Positions 54,429 to 63,787 are shown, counted from the first letter of the stretch. The stretch is DNA of 64,000 bases from Bacillus wiedmannii (GCF_001583695.1 NZ_LOBC01000010.1:62001-126000), one strand, 5' to 3'. Notes: generated by a model from the sequence alone, not told the origin. Translations and numbers: made by a program.

Positions 54429-54710
54429 ATGTCCTGGAAAAATGATTGCTGGAGTTCTAAGAAAAAGCATTGTTGTGATGACTGGTGGAAATCTAAAGAA
54501 CAGCACCATTGTGATGATGATTGGTGGAAATCTAAAGAAAAACACCATTGTGATGATGATTGGTGGAAATCTAAAGAAAAACACCATTGTGATGATGATT
54601 GGTGGAAATCTAAAGAACAGCATTGCAATGATGATTGGAGTTCTAAACGAAATAAGTGTCGCTGTAAATGTTTCTTTATTTGTTGTCATTGTAAAAGAAA
54701 ACATTGGTAA
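54429..54710 (+). CDS. Trp/Asp/His/Cys tandem-repeat protein
   Basis: 93 residues; ATG preceded by GGGAGG at eight bases. Begins MSWKNDCWSSKKKHC, then four units of 12-13 residues, consensus C-D-D-D-W-W-K-S-K-E-(K/Q)-H-H, then a degenerate fifth unit, and a Cys-rich basic tail KCRCKCFFICCHCKRKHW. The composition (about a third Cys, His, Trp and Asp) suggests metal binding or cross-linking, as in spore coat or exosporium proteins; this is inference. No family recognised. The frame on the other strand and a third frame also stay open only because of the repeats. Confidence 0.7.
   Translation: MSWKNDCWSSKKKHCCDDWWKSKEQHHCDDDWWKSKEKHHCDDDWWKSKEKHHCDDDWWKSKEQHCNDDWSSKRNKCRCKCFFICCHCKRKHW
54474..54623 (+). 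repeat. Coding tandem repeat, 36-39 bp units
   Basis: Unit starts at 54474, 54510, 54549 and 54588. Middle units are almost identical at DNA level and differ from the outer ones by a one-codon length change and K/Q changes, indicating recent expansion. Confidence 0.85.
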
Positions 54711-54770
54711 TATTTTAAATGTCAACTTAAAGGAAAGAATATATCTTTTGGGACCGGTAAATACTAGAAT

Positions 54771-54808
54771 ATATAAAAAGCTGACTAAATATAGTCAGCT
54801 TTTTATAT
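54771..54808 (+). terminator. Terminator of repeat-protein gene
   Basis: Perfect 17-base arms ATATAAAAAGCTGACTA / TAGTCAGCTTTTTATAT after the stop, with a T-rich 3' arm. Confidence 0.85.
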
Positions 54809-54899
54809 ATTAACACGTAGAGATTTAAACTGGCATCTATAATTACTAGTTGAGTGGAGTATTGAAAAATAAGCTGACTCTTATAAATCGACTCTTTAA

Positions 54900-55358
54900 T
54901 TACTTCACATACATATAAGCTTATTTACCAGCAGTATGTTTTTCCTTTGCTATTGTGCATCTTGTATTGTAATGTTCCTTTAACACTTGCTTTTGCATCA
55001 ATAATAAACTCTAATCATACATTAACAGAACCAGCAACGTCTTTATCCTGCCAAGTTGGTGAATCATAGAAACGTAAATTATTCCTTTTAGAAACACCAC
55101 GTTTTCCTCCAATAGATGAATCTACTGTACTTTTTTATCGAACTTCACATCAAAGAATCGTATTTAATCTATTGCTCTTCGCCAAGATTCAACCAGCCGT
55201 CTATGAGTTTTAAAAATGTACGCACCATTTTGTCTAACTAAAAGACCACATACACCAAAATCCCGAACACTCGCAAATTCTAATGCTCCTATAAATTTTT
55301 GAACATATAAATTAGGGAATGCACGATTTGTAAGCAAGAATTTCTGACCATTTCGCAA
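54900..55358 (-). pseudogene. Decayed gene (copy B)
   Basis: Reading minus from 55358, a 64-codon stretch (QKFLLTNRAFPNLYVQKF …) stops at 55164 and resumes in the same frame as IRFFDVKFDK. After a frame change it continues as DSSIGGKRGVSKRNNLRFYD and SPTWQDKDVAGSVNV, then a TGA, LEFIIDAKASVKG, and a tail with HNSKGKTY resembling the ending of copy A (54106). At least three lesions are needed. It was probably a secreted protein; I do not recognise the family. Confidence 0.45.
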
Positions 55359-55428
55359 TGGAACATTCTAAAATTAGTATTATTATGGAATTTCCTCATA
55401 TTTTATTAACTTCCTTATTAGAAAAAGA

Positions 55429-55809
55429 TTATTTTATATAGATTACTATAAGCATCCATAAAGCCAAGGCGCCAATGATAGCGAGCACTATACGTGTAGA
55501 TAGTACCCTTACTTCAAAGTCTGTTTTCTTGGAAGGTTCAGGATATGCAATTATGTAGATTCCCTTTAATAATGCAAGCCATGCAATAAAAGTTAGGAAC
55601 CCCTGCCAGTTGAATACCCATACATTATGTAGGATTACACTACCTAACCCTAGGAAAATCGATAGAAAACCATACATAATACCAAATCCTCTGTCTTCAA
55701 CCACTAATTTTTTCAATTCACGTAGTACCGATGGACGTACGAAAAGTATTCCCGATACGATAACCGTTACCCATCCCCAAAACAATCCTAAAAAAGTACT
55801 AGTTTCCAT
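55429..55809 (-). CDS. Small four-helix membrane protein
   Basis: 126 residues with four membrane helices: TFLGLFWGWVTVIVSGILF, IMYGFLSIFLGLGSVIL, GFLTFIAWLALLKGIYII and IVLAIIGALALWMLIVI. GGGGAGTG precedes the ATG. No family recognised. The residue pattern with tightly spaced helices is typical of small conserved Bacillus inner membrane proteins of unknown role. Confidence 0.6.
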   Translation of the reverse strand: METSTFLGLFWGWVTVIVSGILFVRPSVLRELKKLVVEDRGFGIMYGFLSIFLGLGSVILHNVWVFNWQGFLTFIAWLALLKGIYIIAYPEPSKKTDFEVRVLSTRIVLAIIGALALWMLIVIYIK

Positions 55810-55975
55810 TATTAATTCACTCCCCTCAATTATTTATATTTCAGATATTCCCCCCTTTAGAACAATTCCAACATCTTTATATATAGGCGAAATTCTGCTC
55901 TTTTTTAATACAAATAGGGCATATTCTATGCCCACCCTTAATCACCTTATTTCTCTACGAAATGAAATTTTCACA

Positions 55976-56177
55976 TCATTCTTCGTCATCATCTATCCGA
56001 ATCAACCAAAGTCGCTTTGTACTATTACCACACACTTTTTCATAGCTTGGAGCTAACATGCACCGAAGCCAATATAATGATTTATTCGCCTTTTCACTAA
56101 CCTCTAAAATTGTCCCCTCTTTAATAAAATAATCACCTTGATACAATGTATACTCGCTTGTCCCATGGAATCATCAT
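55976..56177 (-). pseudogene. Small gene with apparent +1 frameshift
   Basis: A strong site GGGAGGGG precedes ATGATG at 56177 (MMIPWDKR…), but this frame stops soon. From about codon 8 the neighbouring frame is open: EYTLYQGDYFIKEG … SLYWLRCMLAPSYEKVCG … LIRIDDDEE, to a stop at 55976. Removing one base around 56148-56155 would join them into a protein of about 66 residues. No other start fits the second frame. Possibly a real lesion, possibly a sequence error. Confidence 0.5.
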
Positions 56178-56318
56178 TATTCCCCTCCCTATTAAAATAG
56201 CATTTTTGTTTCAAATGAGGCTCTCATTAATTCGGATGAATTCACCAGTATTTTCACCAAAAAATTCATGATATCTTTAATTAGTGGAGTACTTCATTAC
56301 TTAACCATTATCTTCAAG

Positions 56319-56345
56319 AGCCCCATAGACAATCGGGGTTTCTTT
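56319..56345 (+). terminator. Small hairpin, possible terminator
   Basis: AGCCCC / GGGGTT pairing with a 10-base loop and a TTTCTTTTATTT flank, upstream of the DivIC-like gene. No plus-strand gene precedes it within 800 bases, so its purpose is unclear. Confidence 0.45.
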
Positions 56346-56350
56346 TATTT

Positions 56351-56369
56351 AAATAAAAATTTTGTTTAA
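56351..56369 (+). promoter_or_regulatory. 19-bp element shared by two genes, copy 1
   Basis: AAATAAAAATTTTGTTTAA, repeated exactly at 56936-56954. This copy is about 105 bases before the DivIC-like gene, the other about 85 bases before the exosporium collagen-like gene. Confidence 0.45.
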
Positions 56370-56475
56370 ACTTTACAAAACTCACCTATATTAAAATATC
56401 TTCTAAAATCCCTATTGAACATTTATAATACTTTTAAATGGTTTAAATTCTACAATCAGTAATGGAGGCATTTTA

Positions 56476-56844
56476 ATGGGAAACATCCCAAATGTATCAT
56501 CACAACAATCAAATCCTAATATACCCTCACAGCAAGTGAACCCTAACACCCAACAAGGTAATAATAAAAAAACAAGACGCCGTATTATAACTATTTTGGC
56601 TTTAATATTACCTATCATTTTTGTCCTTCAATATTCTCTTAATAACCAACAAGAAATGATTAAAGAAAAACAAATCACGCTTAATACGGAGCAACAAAAA
56701 TTATCTTCTTTAAAGAAGGATGGTCATTCCCTTAAGAATGATGTTAAAGCTTTAACAGATAGTGAAGAAGAAATTTTAAAATTCGCAAGGAAACTGTATG
56801 GATTTTCCAAACCGAATGAAACTATTTTTAAAATAACTGAATAA
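56476..56844 (+). CDS. DivIC/FtsB-like septum formation initiator family protein
   Basis: 122 residues. N-terminal Asn/Gln/Pro-rich cytoplasmic arm with SQQSNPNIPSQQVNPN repeats, basic KKTRRR, one membrane helix (about 37-55), a coiled coil (KEKQITLNTEQQKLSSLKK …) and the conserved end of DivIC proteins: FARKLYGFSKPNETIFKI. DivIC-type proteins join the divisome. As the essential copy is normally elsewhere beside yabN/spoIIE, this is probably a paralogue, perhaps sporulation-specific given its neighbour. GGAGGC precedes the ATG. Confidence 0.8.
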   Translation: MGNIPNVSSQQSNPNIPSQQVNPNTQQGNNKKTRRRIITILALILPIIFVLQYSLNNQQEMIKEKQITLNTEQQKLSSLKKDGHSLKNDVKALTDSEEEILKFARKLYGFSKPNETIFKITE

Positions 56845-56862
56845 AATTACACTGCATTACCC

Positions 56863-56892
56863 AAAAGGCGATTTGAAAATACTCGCCTTTTT
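56863..56892 (+). terminator. Terminator of DivIC-like gene
   Basis: AAAAGGCGA / TCGCCTTTT stem with T-rich end, about 20 bases past the stop. Confidence 0.8.
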
Positions 56893-56935
56893 ATATTTAA
56901 TTTCTAAAGGAATCATACTAATCTCTCTTTCTATC

Positions 56936-56954
56936 AAATAAAAATTTTGTTTAA
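56936..56954 (+). promoter_or_regulatory. 19-bp element shared by two genes, copy 2
   Basis: Exact copy of 56351-56369. It is upstream of the collagen-like exosporium gene and both copies are followed within 30 bases by TATTAAAATA-like sequence. Confidence 0.45.
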
Positions 56955-57041
56955 TTTATTAAAATACAACCGCTTGTCCATTTCACTTTGCTTTATCATT
57001 ACATTTACTATTAGTAATACGATTTTTAGAGGTGATAAATA

Positions 57042-57605
<564 letters not shown>

Positions 57606-57636
57606 TGGTTTTATCTTTAAGTACTAAGCAATTTCT

Positions 57637-57673
57637 GATAAGATGAGCACTGATTTACAGTGCTCATCTTATC
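57637..57673 (+). terminator. Terminator of the collagen-like gene
   Basis: Perfect 16-base arms GATAAGATGAGCACTG / CAGTGCTCATCTTATC just after the stop codon. Confidence 0.85.
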
Positions 57674-57905
57674 ATTGGGATATTCCTTTCAAATGAAATT
57701 TCGAAACACCCTACTAAAATAAAGCTTTTATTAAGAACTAATGATCTTTATATTTCTTAAACTTGTCATCACAAGTGATTTTTATAATTAGTTAAATTCT
57801 CAATATAGTTTATGTATATAATTCCATTCAAAGAAACATAATACCCACGTAACTATTTAAAAACACTTCGTTTTTATATCTAAATTCAAAAAGGAGCTAC
57901 ATAAC

Positions 57906-58103
57906 ATGGATAAAAAAAATCTATTAAGTCAACAACTTGATTATGTGTCATCGGATGCGCTGAATACTCCTAGTAAAGCTCAAGAGCAAATGCAAGAAAC
58001 ATCTCAGGAGGCACATGATTCAAACAAAAAGGACAGTACTCAAGCTTTACATGGCGACGATTTACCAATTTCAGATGTATATAGAACAACGAACAAGCAG
58101 TAA
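57906..58103 (+). CDS. Small Gln/Ser/Asp-rich soluble protein
   Basis: 65 residues; ATG preceded by AAAAGGAGC. Very hydrophilic, with QEQMQETSQEAHDSNKKDST and end PISDVYRTTNKQ, without Cys or membrane segment. The composition resembles small Bacillus sporulation proteins, but I recognise no family. Confidence 0.6.
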   Translation: MDKKNLLSQQLDYVSSDALNTPSKAQEQMQETSQEAHDSNKKDSTQALHGDDLPISDVYRTTNKQ

Positions 58104-58107
58104 ATTT

Positions 58108-58156
58108 GAAAGGGAAAAATCTTAAGAACGAGTGAACTTAATTCTTTTCCCTTTTC
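58108..58156 (+). terminator. Hairpin terminator after small gene
   Basis: GAAAGGGAAAAATCTTAAG pairs imperfectly with CTTAATTCTTTTCCCTTTTC, directly after the stop codon. Confidence 0.6.
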
Positions 58157-58513
58157 CTATTTAATTAACACTTTTATATGAAAACCGTACACATTTTTGA
58201 CACATCCACTATCACAATCTCCTGAAAATTCGTGATAATATTAATTTGTCTAATACGCCAAATTTCGACATTGAACGACAATGATATTTCCTTTATTGAA
58301 TCCCTGTCCCCCAGGGATTTCTCCTTTTATTCATTACTTTTTTCTTCACTAAATTTTCATTCTTAACAAAATTCAATTACTCCATTGGATAGATATGCAA
58401 CAGTATCCTATTTTGATAAAAACTAAAAACAAACACAGACATACTTAACACTAATAGTAGATTTTTTAACTTCAAATTTACTTTTTCTCTCTTATCTTTT
58501 TGTAAACATTAAA
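58157..58513. other. Intergenic region with one hairpin
   Basis: No gene seen. AATCCCTG / CAGGGATT at 58299-58320 with TTTCTCC after it forms a second small terminator-like hairpin on the plus strand. The rest is AT-rich without recognisable signals. Confidence 0.4.
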
Positions 58514-58541
58514 AATGAGCTCTATTTACATAGAGCTCATT
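58514..58541 (-). terminator. Terminator of the catabolic operon
   Basis: Perfect arms AATGAGCTCTAT / ATAGAGCTCATT at the 3' end of the acyl-CoA synthetase gene, followed by TTTTT on the minus strand. Confidence 0.9.
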
Positions 58542-58548
58542 CGTAATT

Positions 58549-60489
58549 TTATAGTTTGCTAGACTGTAACCCCTGAATAAACGGAACTACTTCAGGATTT
58601 ACAAGTGATGATAAATCACCTAATTCTTTTCCTAAGTAAGCAGCTTTAATGACGCGTCGCATTACTTTAGAATTACGTGTTTTTGGTAAATCTTCTACAA
58701 CGTGAATATCTTTTGGACACAATGCTTTTCCGATATGAGAGTTTACTAAACTCATTAATTCTTTCTTTAACTCTCCTGTGAATGTTACATTGTCCCTTAA
58801 TACTACAAAACAATGACAAACTTCACCTTTTACATCATCAGGTACACCAATCGCGGCAGCTTCTATGACATCATTATGCTTCACAAGAATAGATTCATAT
58901 TCTGCAGGTCCAATACGTTTTCCAGCAATGTTTAACGTATCATCTGAGCGTCCTGTAATAATATATTGCTCACCATCATAAATCACCCAGTCACCATGAA
59001 CCCATTTATTTTCAAAACGTGACCAATATGTGTTCACATAGCGTTCATCGTCTTCCCAGAAGCTTTTCGTCATACCAACCCAAGGTTTCTCTAAACATAA
59101 TTCTCCAACTTCATCACGAATTGGATTACCTTGATCATCGAGCACAACCGCTGCCATTCCTGGTAAAGAAGCGTTAAAGCTAATCGGTGCAATTGGTTTA
59201 ATAAGGACGTTTCCGAAAATTCCACCAGAAATTTCAGTACCGCCTGAATAGTTACAAATTGGTACATTACTTTTTCCAACTGTTTCAAATAGCCACATCC
59301 AAGGGTCTGGATTCCAAGGTTCACCTGTTGATGCGAATACTTCTAAACTCTTTAGTGAATGTTTATTAACATACTCATCACCTTTTGCCATTAACGCACG
59401 AATTAATGTTGGTGATATACCGAGATGTGTAATTTCATATTTATCAACCGTCTCCCATAAACGATCTGCCTCTGGAAAGTCAGGAACACCTTCGTACATA
59501 ACCATCGTTGCTCCATTTATGAGAGAGCCGAATAGTAGAAATGGTCCCATCATCCATCCCATATCAGTTACCCATAACACGCGGTCACCTTGTTTGATAT
59601 TCATTCCAAATCCTGCATCAAATGCAGCTTTCAAAGGGAAACCAGCATGTGTATGTACTGTTCCTTTCGGTTTCCCAGTTGTACCTGATGTGTAAATGAG
59701 CATTAACGGATCATCACTATGCATTTCTTCAGCATGTGTAAATGGTTTTTCTTTTTCTAGCGTACTCCATGAGAAATCGTAATGATGCGGTGTAAAATCA
59801 TTTCCTGCATGACGAACGATAACAACTTTTTCAACAGTTGGACAATGCTCACAAGCTTTATCTACTTCATCTTTTAATGAAACAATTTTACCGCGGCGTG
59901 AAAAACCATCTGCAGTAATGATCATTTTTGATCCTGCCGCTTGTACACGAGTCATGACTGCATCAGATGCAAATCCTGAGAATATTGGTGAAATAATTGC
60001 TCCGATTTTCATAACAGCTAGCATTGAAACAACTGTTTCTGGAATCATCGGCATATAAATTGTTACACGGTCACCTTTTTCAATACCCGCATGTTTCAAA
60101 CCGTTTGCAACGCGACTTACCCAGTTGTCAAGCTCTTCATATGTAAATGATTTTGAAGTTCCATTTTCTCCCTCGTACTGTAGTGCTGGTTGCGTTCTTG
60201 TTTCATCATCTGCAAGCCAGCGTGATAAAACTGATTCTACAACGTTACATGTTCCGCCATTATACCACTGTGCAAACGGCGTACCATTTTCTAAATCTAG
60301 CACTTCTGTATAAGGCTTCATCCATTGATAGCCAACCGCTTTCTCAGCTTCTCCCCAAAACCAATCTGTTTCTTCAATAGATTTATTATAAAACGTTTCA
60401 TAATCTTCATAGCCCAATGATTTCATCCAACCATATAAACGCGTTTTTTCTTTATATTCTTCTGTTGGAAACCAAACTGCTTGTTTCAA
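58549..60489 (-). CDS. Acyl-CoA synthetase of acetoacetyl-CoA/AcsA type (YngI-position gene)
   Basis: 646 residues of the ANL adenylating superfamily, with an ACAS_N region at the start. P-loop-like motif IYTSGTTGKPKG (about 263-274), A5 region YSGGTEISGG, A8 hinge TGRSDDTLNIAGKRIGP and C-terminal catalytic Lys in KTRNSKVMRR. Length and order fit the acetoacetate/acetate CoA ligase branch. In the operon it can re-activate the acetoacetate released by HMG-CoA lyase. Last gene, separated from the carboxyltransferase by 49 bases with a small hairpin. Confidence 0.88.
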   Translation of the reverse strand: MKQAVWFPTEEYKEKTRLYGWMKSLGYEDYETFYNKSIEETDWFWGEAEKAVGYQWMKPYTEVLDLENGTPFAQWYNGGTCNVVESVLSRWLADDETRTQPALQYEGENGTSKSFTYEELDNWVSRVANGLKHAGIEKGDRVTIYMPMIPETVVSMLAVMKIGAIISPIFSGFASDAVMTRVQAAGSKMIITADGFSRRGKIVSLKDEVDKACEHCPTVEKVVIVRHAGNDFTPHHYDFSWSTLEKEKPFTHAEEMHSDDPLMLIYTSGTTGKPKGTVHTHAGFPLKAAFDAGFGMNIKQGDRVLWVTDMGWMMGPFLLFGSLINGATMVMYEGVPDFPEADRLWETVDKYEITHLGISPTLIRALMAKGDEYVNKHSLKSLEVFASTGEPWNPDPWMWLFETVGKSNVPICNYSGGTEISGGIFGNVLIKPIAPISFNASLPGMAAVVLDDQGNPIRDEVGELCLEKPWVGMTKSFWEDDERYVNTYWSRFENKWVHGDWVIYDGEQYIITGRSDDTLNIAGKRIGPAEYESILVKHNDVIEAAAIGVPDDVKGEVCHCFVVLRDNVTFTGELKKELMSLVNSHIGKALCPKDIHVVEDLPKTRNSKVMRRVIKAAYLGKELGDLSSLVNPEVVPFIQGLQSSKL

Positions 60490-60519
60490 TGTTTTCCCCT
60501 CCTTGACTTTTTGAGCAAG

Positions 60520-60539
60520 AAAGCCCTAAATAGGGCTTT
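60520..60539 (-). terminator. Intercistronic hairpin
   Basis: AAAGCCCTA / TAGGGCTTT at the end of the carboxyltransferase gene. No T-run follows on the minus strand, so it more likely tunes expression of the synthetase gene or RNA stability than ends transcription. Confidence 0.55.
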
Positions 60540-62080
60540 TAAACTGGATAAACAGGATGTTTACGATCCGTAAATACTTGATATTTACTCATATACATTT
60601 CGAATCGTCCTTTTAACTCTTCTCGTAAATTGTTTGGATGAACAATACCATCAATGACCATCTCTGATGCTAAATGGTAAATATCAATATCTTTCTTATA
60701 CTCTTCGCGTTTTTCAGCAATGAAGCTATCACGCTCTTCTTCTGGTAAAGCTGCAATCTTATTTGCATATACAGCATTGACTGCTGCTTCTGGACCCATT
60801 ACCGCAATAGAAGCTGTCGGTAATGCTAAGCAGCAATCTGGTTCAAAGGCTGGACCTGCCATTGCATATAAACCAGCACCGTATGCTTTACGAACAACGA
60901 TAGAAATTTTCGGTACAGTTGCTTCACTCATTGCAGAAATCATCTTTGCACCATGACGAATAATACCAGCACGTTCTACTTTTGTACCAATCATAAATCC
61001 AGGTACATCTGCAAGGAATAACAACGGAATATGATATGCATCACATAAATTAATAAACTTCGCAGCCTTATCCGCTGAATCGTGGAATAATACGCCGCCT
61101 TTCATACGCGGTTGATTTGCAATAATACCAACTGGCTTACCATCAATACGTGCCAAGCCTGTAATTAGTTCTTGAGCAAATAATTTTTTCACTTCATAGA
61201 AAGAACCTTCATCAATAACTCTATTAATGAGATCTTTCATATTGAAAGGAGCATTTTGATTTTCTGGAATGATTTGTTCTAACGTTTTTTCGAATTGTTT
61301 CGGTTCTTGAGGTGTAACCAATGGAGTCTTCTCTAAGTAATTGTTTGGAAAATATGAAATGTATTGTCTTGCTTGTGTAATCGCATCTTCTTCTGTTTTA
61401 CATAAAACATCTCCGCATCCTGATACAGAGCAATGCATACGAGCTCCGCCCATCTCCTCTAACGTTACCTTCTCGCCGATAACCATCTCCGCCATACGAG
61501 GAGAACCTAAGTACATAGATGCATTTCCTTCTACCATCATAACAATGTCACAGAAAGCTGGAATATATGCGCCACCAGCTGCCGAAGGTCCAAATAATAA
61601 GCACACTTGAGGAACTTTACCTGATAATTTTACTTGATTATAGAAGATTTTTCCTGCACCGCGGCGCCCTGGGAACATTTCTACTTGATCTGTAATACGC
61701 GCTCCAGCAGAGTCAACTAAATAAAATAACGGAACACGTAATTTTTCTGCCGTTTCTTGAATACGTAAAATCTTTTCAACTGTACGTGCGCCCCATGATC
61801 CAGCCTTTACCGTTGAATCATTTGCCATTACGCATGCAGTACGACCATGTATTTTACCCGTTGCCGTTATAACACCATCAGCAGGTAATCCTGTTTGTTC
61901 ACAATTTGCAAATAATGCATCTTCTACATATTCACCCTTATCAAATAAAAGAGCTAAGCGATCTCGAACGAATAGTTTTCCTTTTGCTTTGTTTTGTTCA
62001 TGATACTTTGGTGCGCCGCCTTGTTTAATCGTTTCAACTCGTTCTTCAAATGTATTCGATTGTTGTTTTTGGTCTAACAT
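60539..62080 (-). CDS. yngE: Acyl-CoA carboxyltransferase, methylcrotonyl-CoA carboxylase beta subunit-like
   Basis: 513 residues, full length. Carboxyltransferase N and C domains: NGxPK-like start KQGGAPKYHEQ, GARITDQVEMFPGRRGAG, LLFGPSAAGGAYIP (first oxyanion site) and LFLADVPGFMIGTKVERAGI and RKAYGAGLYAMAG (second). Transfers CO2 from carboxybiotin to methylcrotonyl-CoA in leucine degradation; propionyl-CoA specificity cannot be excluded. It partners with the biotin carrier and carboxylase subunits upstream. Two bases after the hydratase stop. Confidence 0.92.
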   Translation of the reverse strand: MLDQKQQSNTFEERVETIKQGGAPKYHEQNKAKGKLFVRDRLALLFDKGEYVEDALFANCEQTGLPADGVITATGKIHGRTACVMANDSTVKAGSWGARTVEKILRIQETAEKLRVPLFYLVDSAGARITDQVEMFPGRRGAGKIFYNQVKLSGKVPQVCLLFGPSAAGGAYIPAFCDIVMMVEGNASMYLGSPRMAEMVIGEKVTLEEMGGARMHCSVSGCGDVLCKTEEDAITQARQYISYFPNNYLEKTPLVTPQEPKQFEKTLEQIIPENQNAPFNMKDLINRVIDEGSFYEVKKLFAQELITGLARIDGKPVGIIANQPRMKGGVLFHDSADKAAKFINLCDAYHIPLLFLADVPGFMIGTKVERAGIIRHGAKMISAMSEATVPKISIVVRKAYGAGLYAMAGPAFEPDCCLALPTASIAVMGPEAAVNAVYANKIAALPEEERDSFIAEKREEYKKDIDIYHLASEMVIDGIVHPNNLREELKGRFEMYMSKYQVFTDRKHPVYPV

Positions 62081-62082
62081 AT

Positions 62083-62871
62083 TTACTCCCCCTTATACAT
62101 TGGTGTGCGTTTTTCCTTGAATGCTTGTAATCCTTCTAATCTATCTTTCGAATGGATTACACCTTCATACGCTTGTTTTTCCATTTGTAATCCGGTATGT
62201 AAATCAACTTGAATACCGTTTGAAATTGCTTCTTTTGCTAATCGAACAGCAATAGGGCCATTACTAGCAATTTTCTCTGCTATTTCAATCGCTTTCTCTT
62301 CAAGTAAATGAGCTGGTACAACAAATTCTACTAAACCATATTCTTTTGCTTCTTGCGCTGAAATACGTCTGCCTGTATAAATTAATTCTTTCGCTCTACC
62401 AACACCAATTAATCTTGGTAAACGCTGCGTACCACCTGCTCCTGGTATAATTGCAAGTGTAGTTTCAGTAAGACCGAGACTTGCAGATTCAGCCGCAATT
62501 CTAAAATCACAAGCTAAACTTAATTCCGTACCGCCACCAAGGGCGATTCCATTTATAGCAGCAATAACTGGCTGTGGTAATTGTTCAACCATCTCCATAG
62601 TAGTACGAATCATACTAACAGCATGGCGAACTTGTTCTTCATTCATGCCAGCACGTTCTTTTAAATCAGCACCAGCACAAAAAGCTTTTTCACCAGCACC
62701 TGTTAAAATAACTACGCGAGTATTGGACTCTTCACTTATTTGAGTTAATATATTTTGTAACTCTTCTAATAACGCTAAAGATAATGAGTTTGCTTGTCTT
62801 TCACGATTTAATGAAATCTTTACAACGTGAGGTGTTACATAATCAACTGAAATGTTTTGTAATTGTAGCAT
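62083..62871 (-). CDS. yngF: Enoyl-CoA hydratase, methylglutaconyl-CoA hydratase-like
   Basis: 262 residues of the crotonase fold. Oxyanion sites GEKAFCAGADLKERAG (about 56-71) and INGIALGGGTELSLACDFRIA, catalytic Glu in AIIPGAGGTQRLPRL. In leucine breakdown it hydrates 3-methylglutaconyl-CoA to HMG-CoA, matching its position between lyase and carboxyltransferase genes. Four bases after the lyase stop, so co-transcribed. Confidence 0.92.
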   Translation of the reverse strand: MLQLQNISVDYVTPHVVKISLNRERQANSLSLALLEELQNILTQISEESNTRVVILTGAGEKAFCAGADLKERAGMNEEQVRHAVSMIRTTMEMVEQLPQPVIAAINGIALGGGTELSLACDFRIAAESASLGLTETTLAIIPGAGGTQRLPRLIGVGRAKELIYTGRRISAQEAKEYGLVEFVVPAHLLEEKAIEIAEKIASNGPIAVRLAKEAISNGIQVDLHTGLQMEKQAYEGVIHSKDRLEGLQAFKEKRTPMYKGE

Positions 62872-62875
62872 CTTC

Positions 62876-63787
62876 TCACCTACTTATCGTTTTATGTTGA
62901 AGCGCTCTATACACATGACTCGGTAATTGGATATTTAATTTACTTTGAATGAAGTGACTCGCTTTCAATAACTTCTCTTCATCAATATTCGTTTGGACCC
63001 CTAACTTATGGAGCATATGAACTAAGTCATCGGTTGCAACATTGCCTGATGCTCCTGGTGCATATGGACATCCACCAAGACCACCACAAGAACTATCAAA
63101 TGTTGTAATACCATATTCTAATGACTTAACTACATTCGCCAGAGCCATTCCATACGTATTATGGAAGTGCATTGCAAACTGCGAAGCATCATATTTCTTT
63201 AATAAATGCTCTAATACTCGCTCTACTTGTAGTGGATTCGCTACACCAATCGTGTCACCAAGAGATACTTCATAAATGCCGTATGAAAATAGTTGATTAC
63301 ATAATTCGTCAACTGCTGTGGCACTTATATCCCCTTCATAAGGACATCCAAATACAGTAGAAACATAGCCTCTTACCTTTTTCCCTTCGAACATTGCCTG
63401 TTTTGTTATATCTTCAATTACAACTAATGCTTCTTTAATTGATTTATTAATATTACTTTTATTATGAGATTCACTTGCTGATAAAAAAACATTCACCTCA
63501 TCTACATTTTGCAAAAAAGCTCGTTCCAAACCATTTTGATTTGGAACAAGCGCTGCATAAGTAACATTGGGATCCCTTTTCAGCTCAGAAAATACATCAT
63601 TTGCATCTGCTAATGCAGGGACCCATTTAGGGTGAACGAATGAGGAAACTTCAACGTACGATAATCCCGCCTCTGTAAGTAGTTGAATCCATTTTACTTT
63701 ATCTTTTGTGCCAACAATCTTTTTTTCATTCTGTAAGCCATCACGTGGCCCGACTTCTTTAATGACAGCAAAATTAGGTAGTTTCAA
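62876..63787 (-). CDS. yngG: Hydroxymethylglutaryl-CoA lyase
   Basis: 303 residues, TIM barrel of the DRE-metallolyase family. Catalytic Arg-Asp in KEVGPRDGLQNE, His-x-His in MHFHNTYGMA and the flexible loop Cys in GGLGGCPYAPGASGN, all family signatures. Cleaves HMG-CoA to acetyl-CoA and acetoacetate, the last leucine step. AAGGGGGAAGC-type site precedes the start. Next to biotin carrier gene upstream. Confidence 0.95.
   Translation of the reverse strand: MKLPNFAVIKEVGPRDGLQNEKKIVGTKDKVKWIQLLTEAGLSYVEVSSFVHPKWVPALADANDVFSELKRDPNVTYAALVPNQNGLERAFLQNVDEVNVFLSASESHNKSNINKSIKEALVVIEDITKQAMFEGKKVRGYVSTVFGCPYEGDISATAVDELCNQLFSYGIYEVSLGDTIGVANPLQVERVLEHLLKKYDASQFAMHFHNTYGMALANVVKSLEYGITTFDSSCGGLGGCPYAPGASGNVATDDLVHMLHKLGVQTNIDEEKLLKASHFIQSKLNIQLPSHVYRALQHKTISR

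Noticed and set aside
54474-54623. CRISPR-like regular repeats
   Set aside because: Repeats are contiguous and coding, without spacers or cas genes.
54245-54725. Long minus-strand and alternative plus-strand open frames over the repeat-protein gene
   Set aside because: They stay open only because the 36-39 bp units repeat in every frame. Only the frame from 54429 has a ribosome binding site and sensible composition.
55164-55358. Stand-alone 64-residue gene
   Set aside because: TTG start without ribosome binding site and in-frame continuation after its stop suggest part of a decayed gene.
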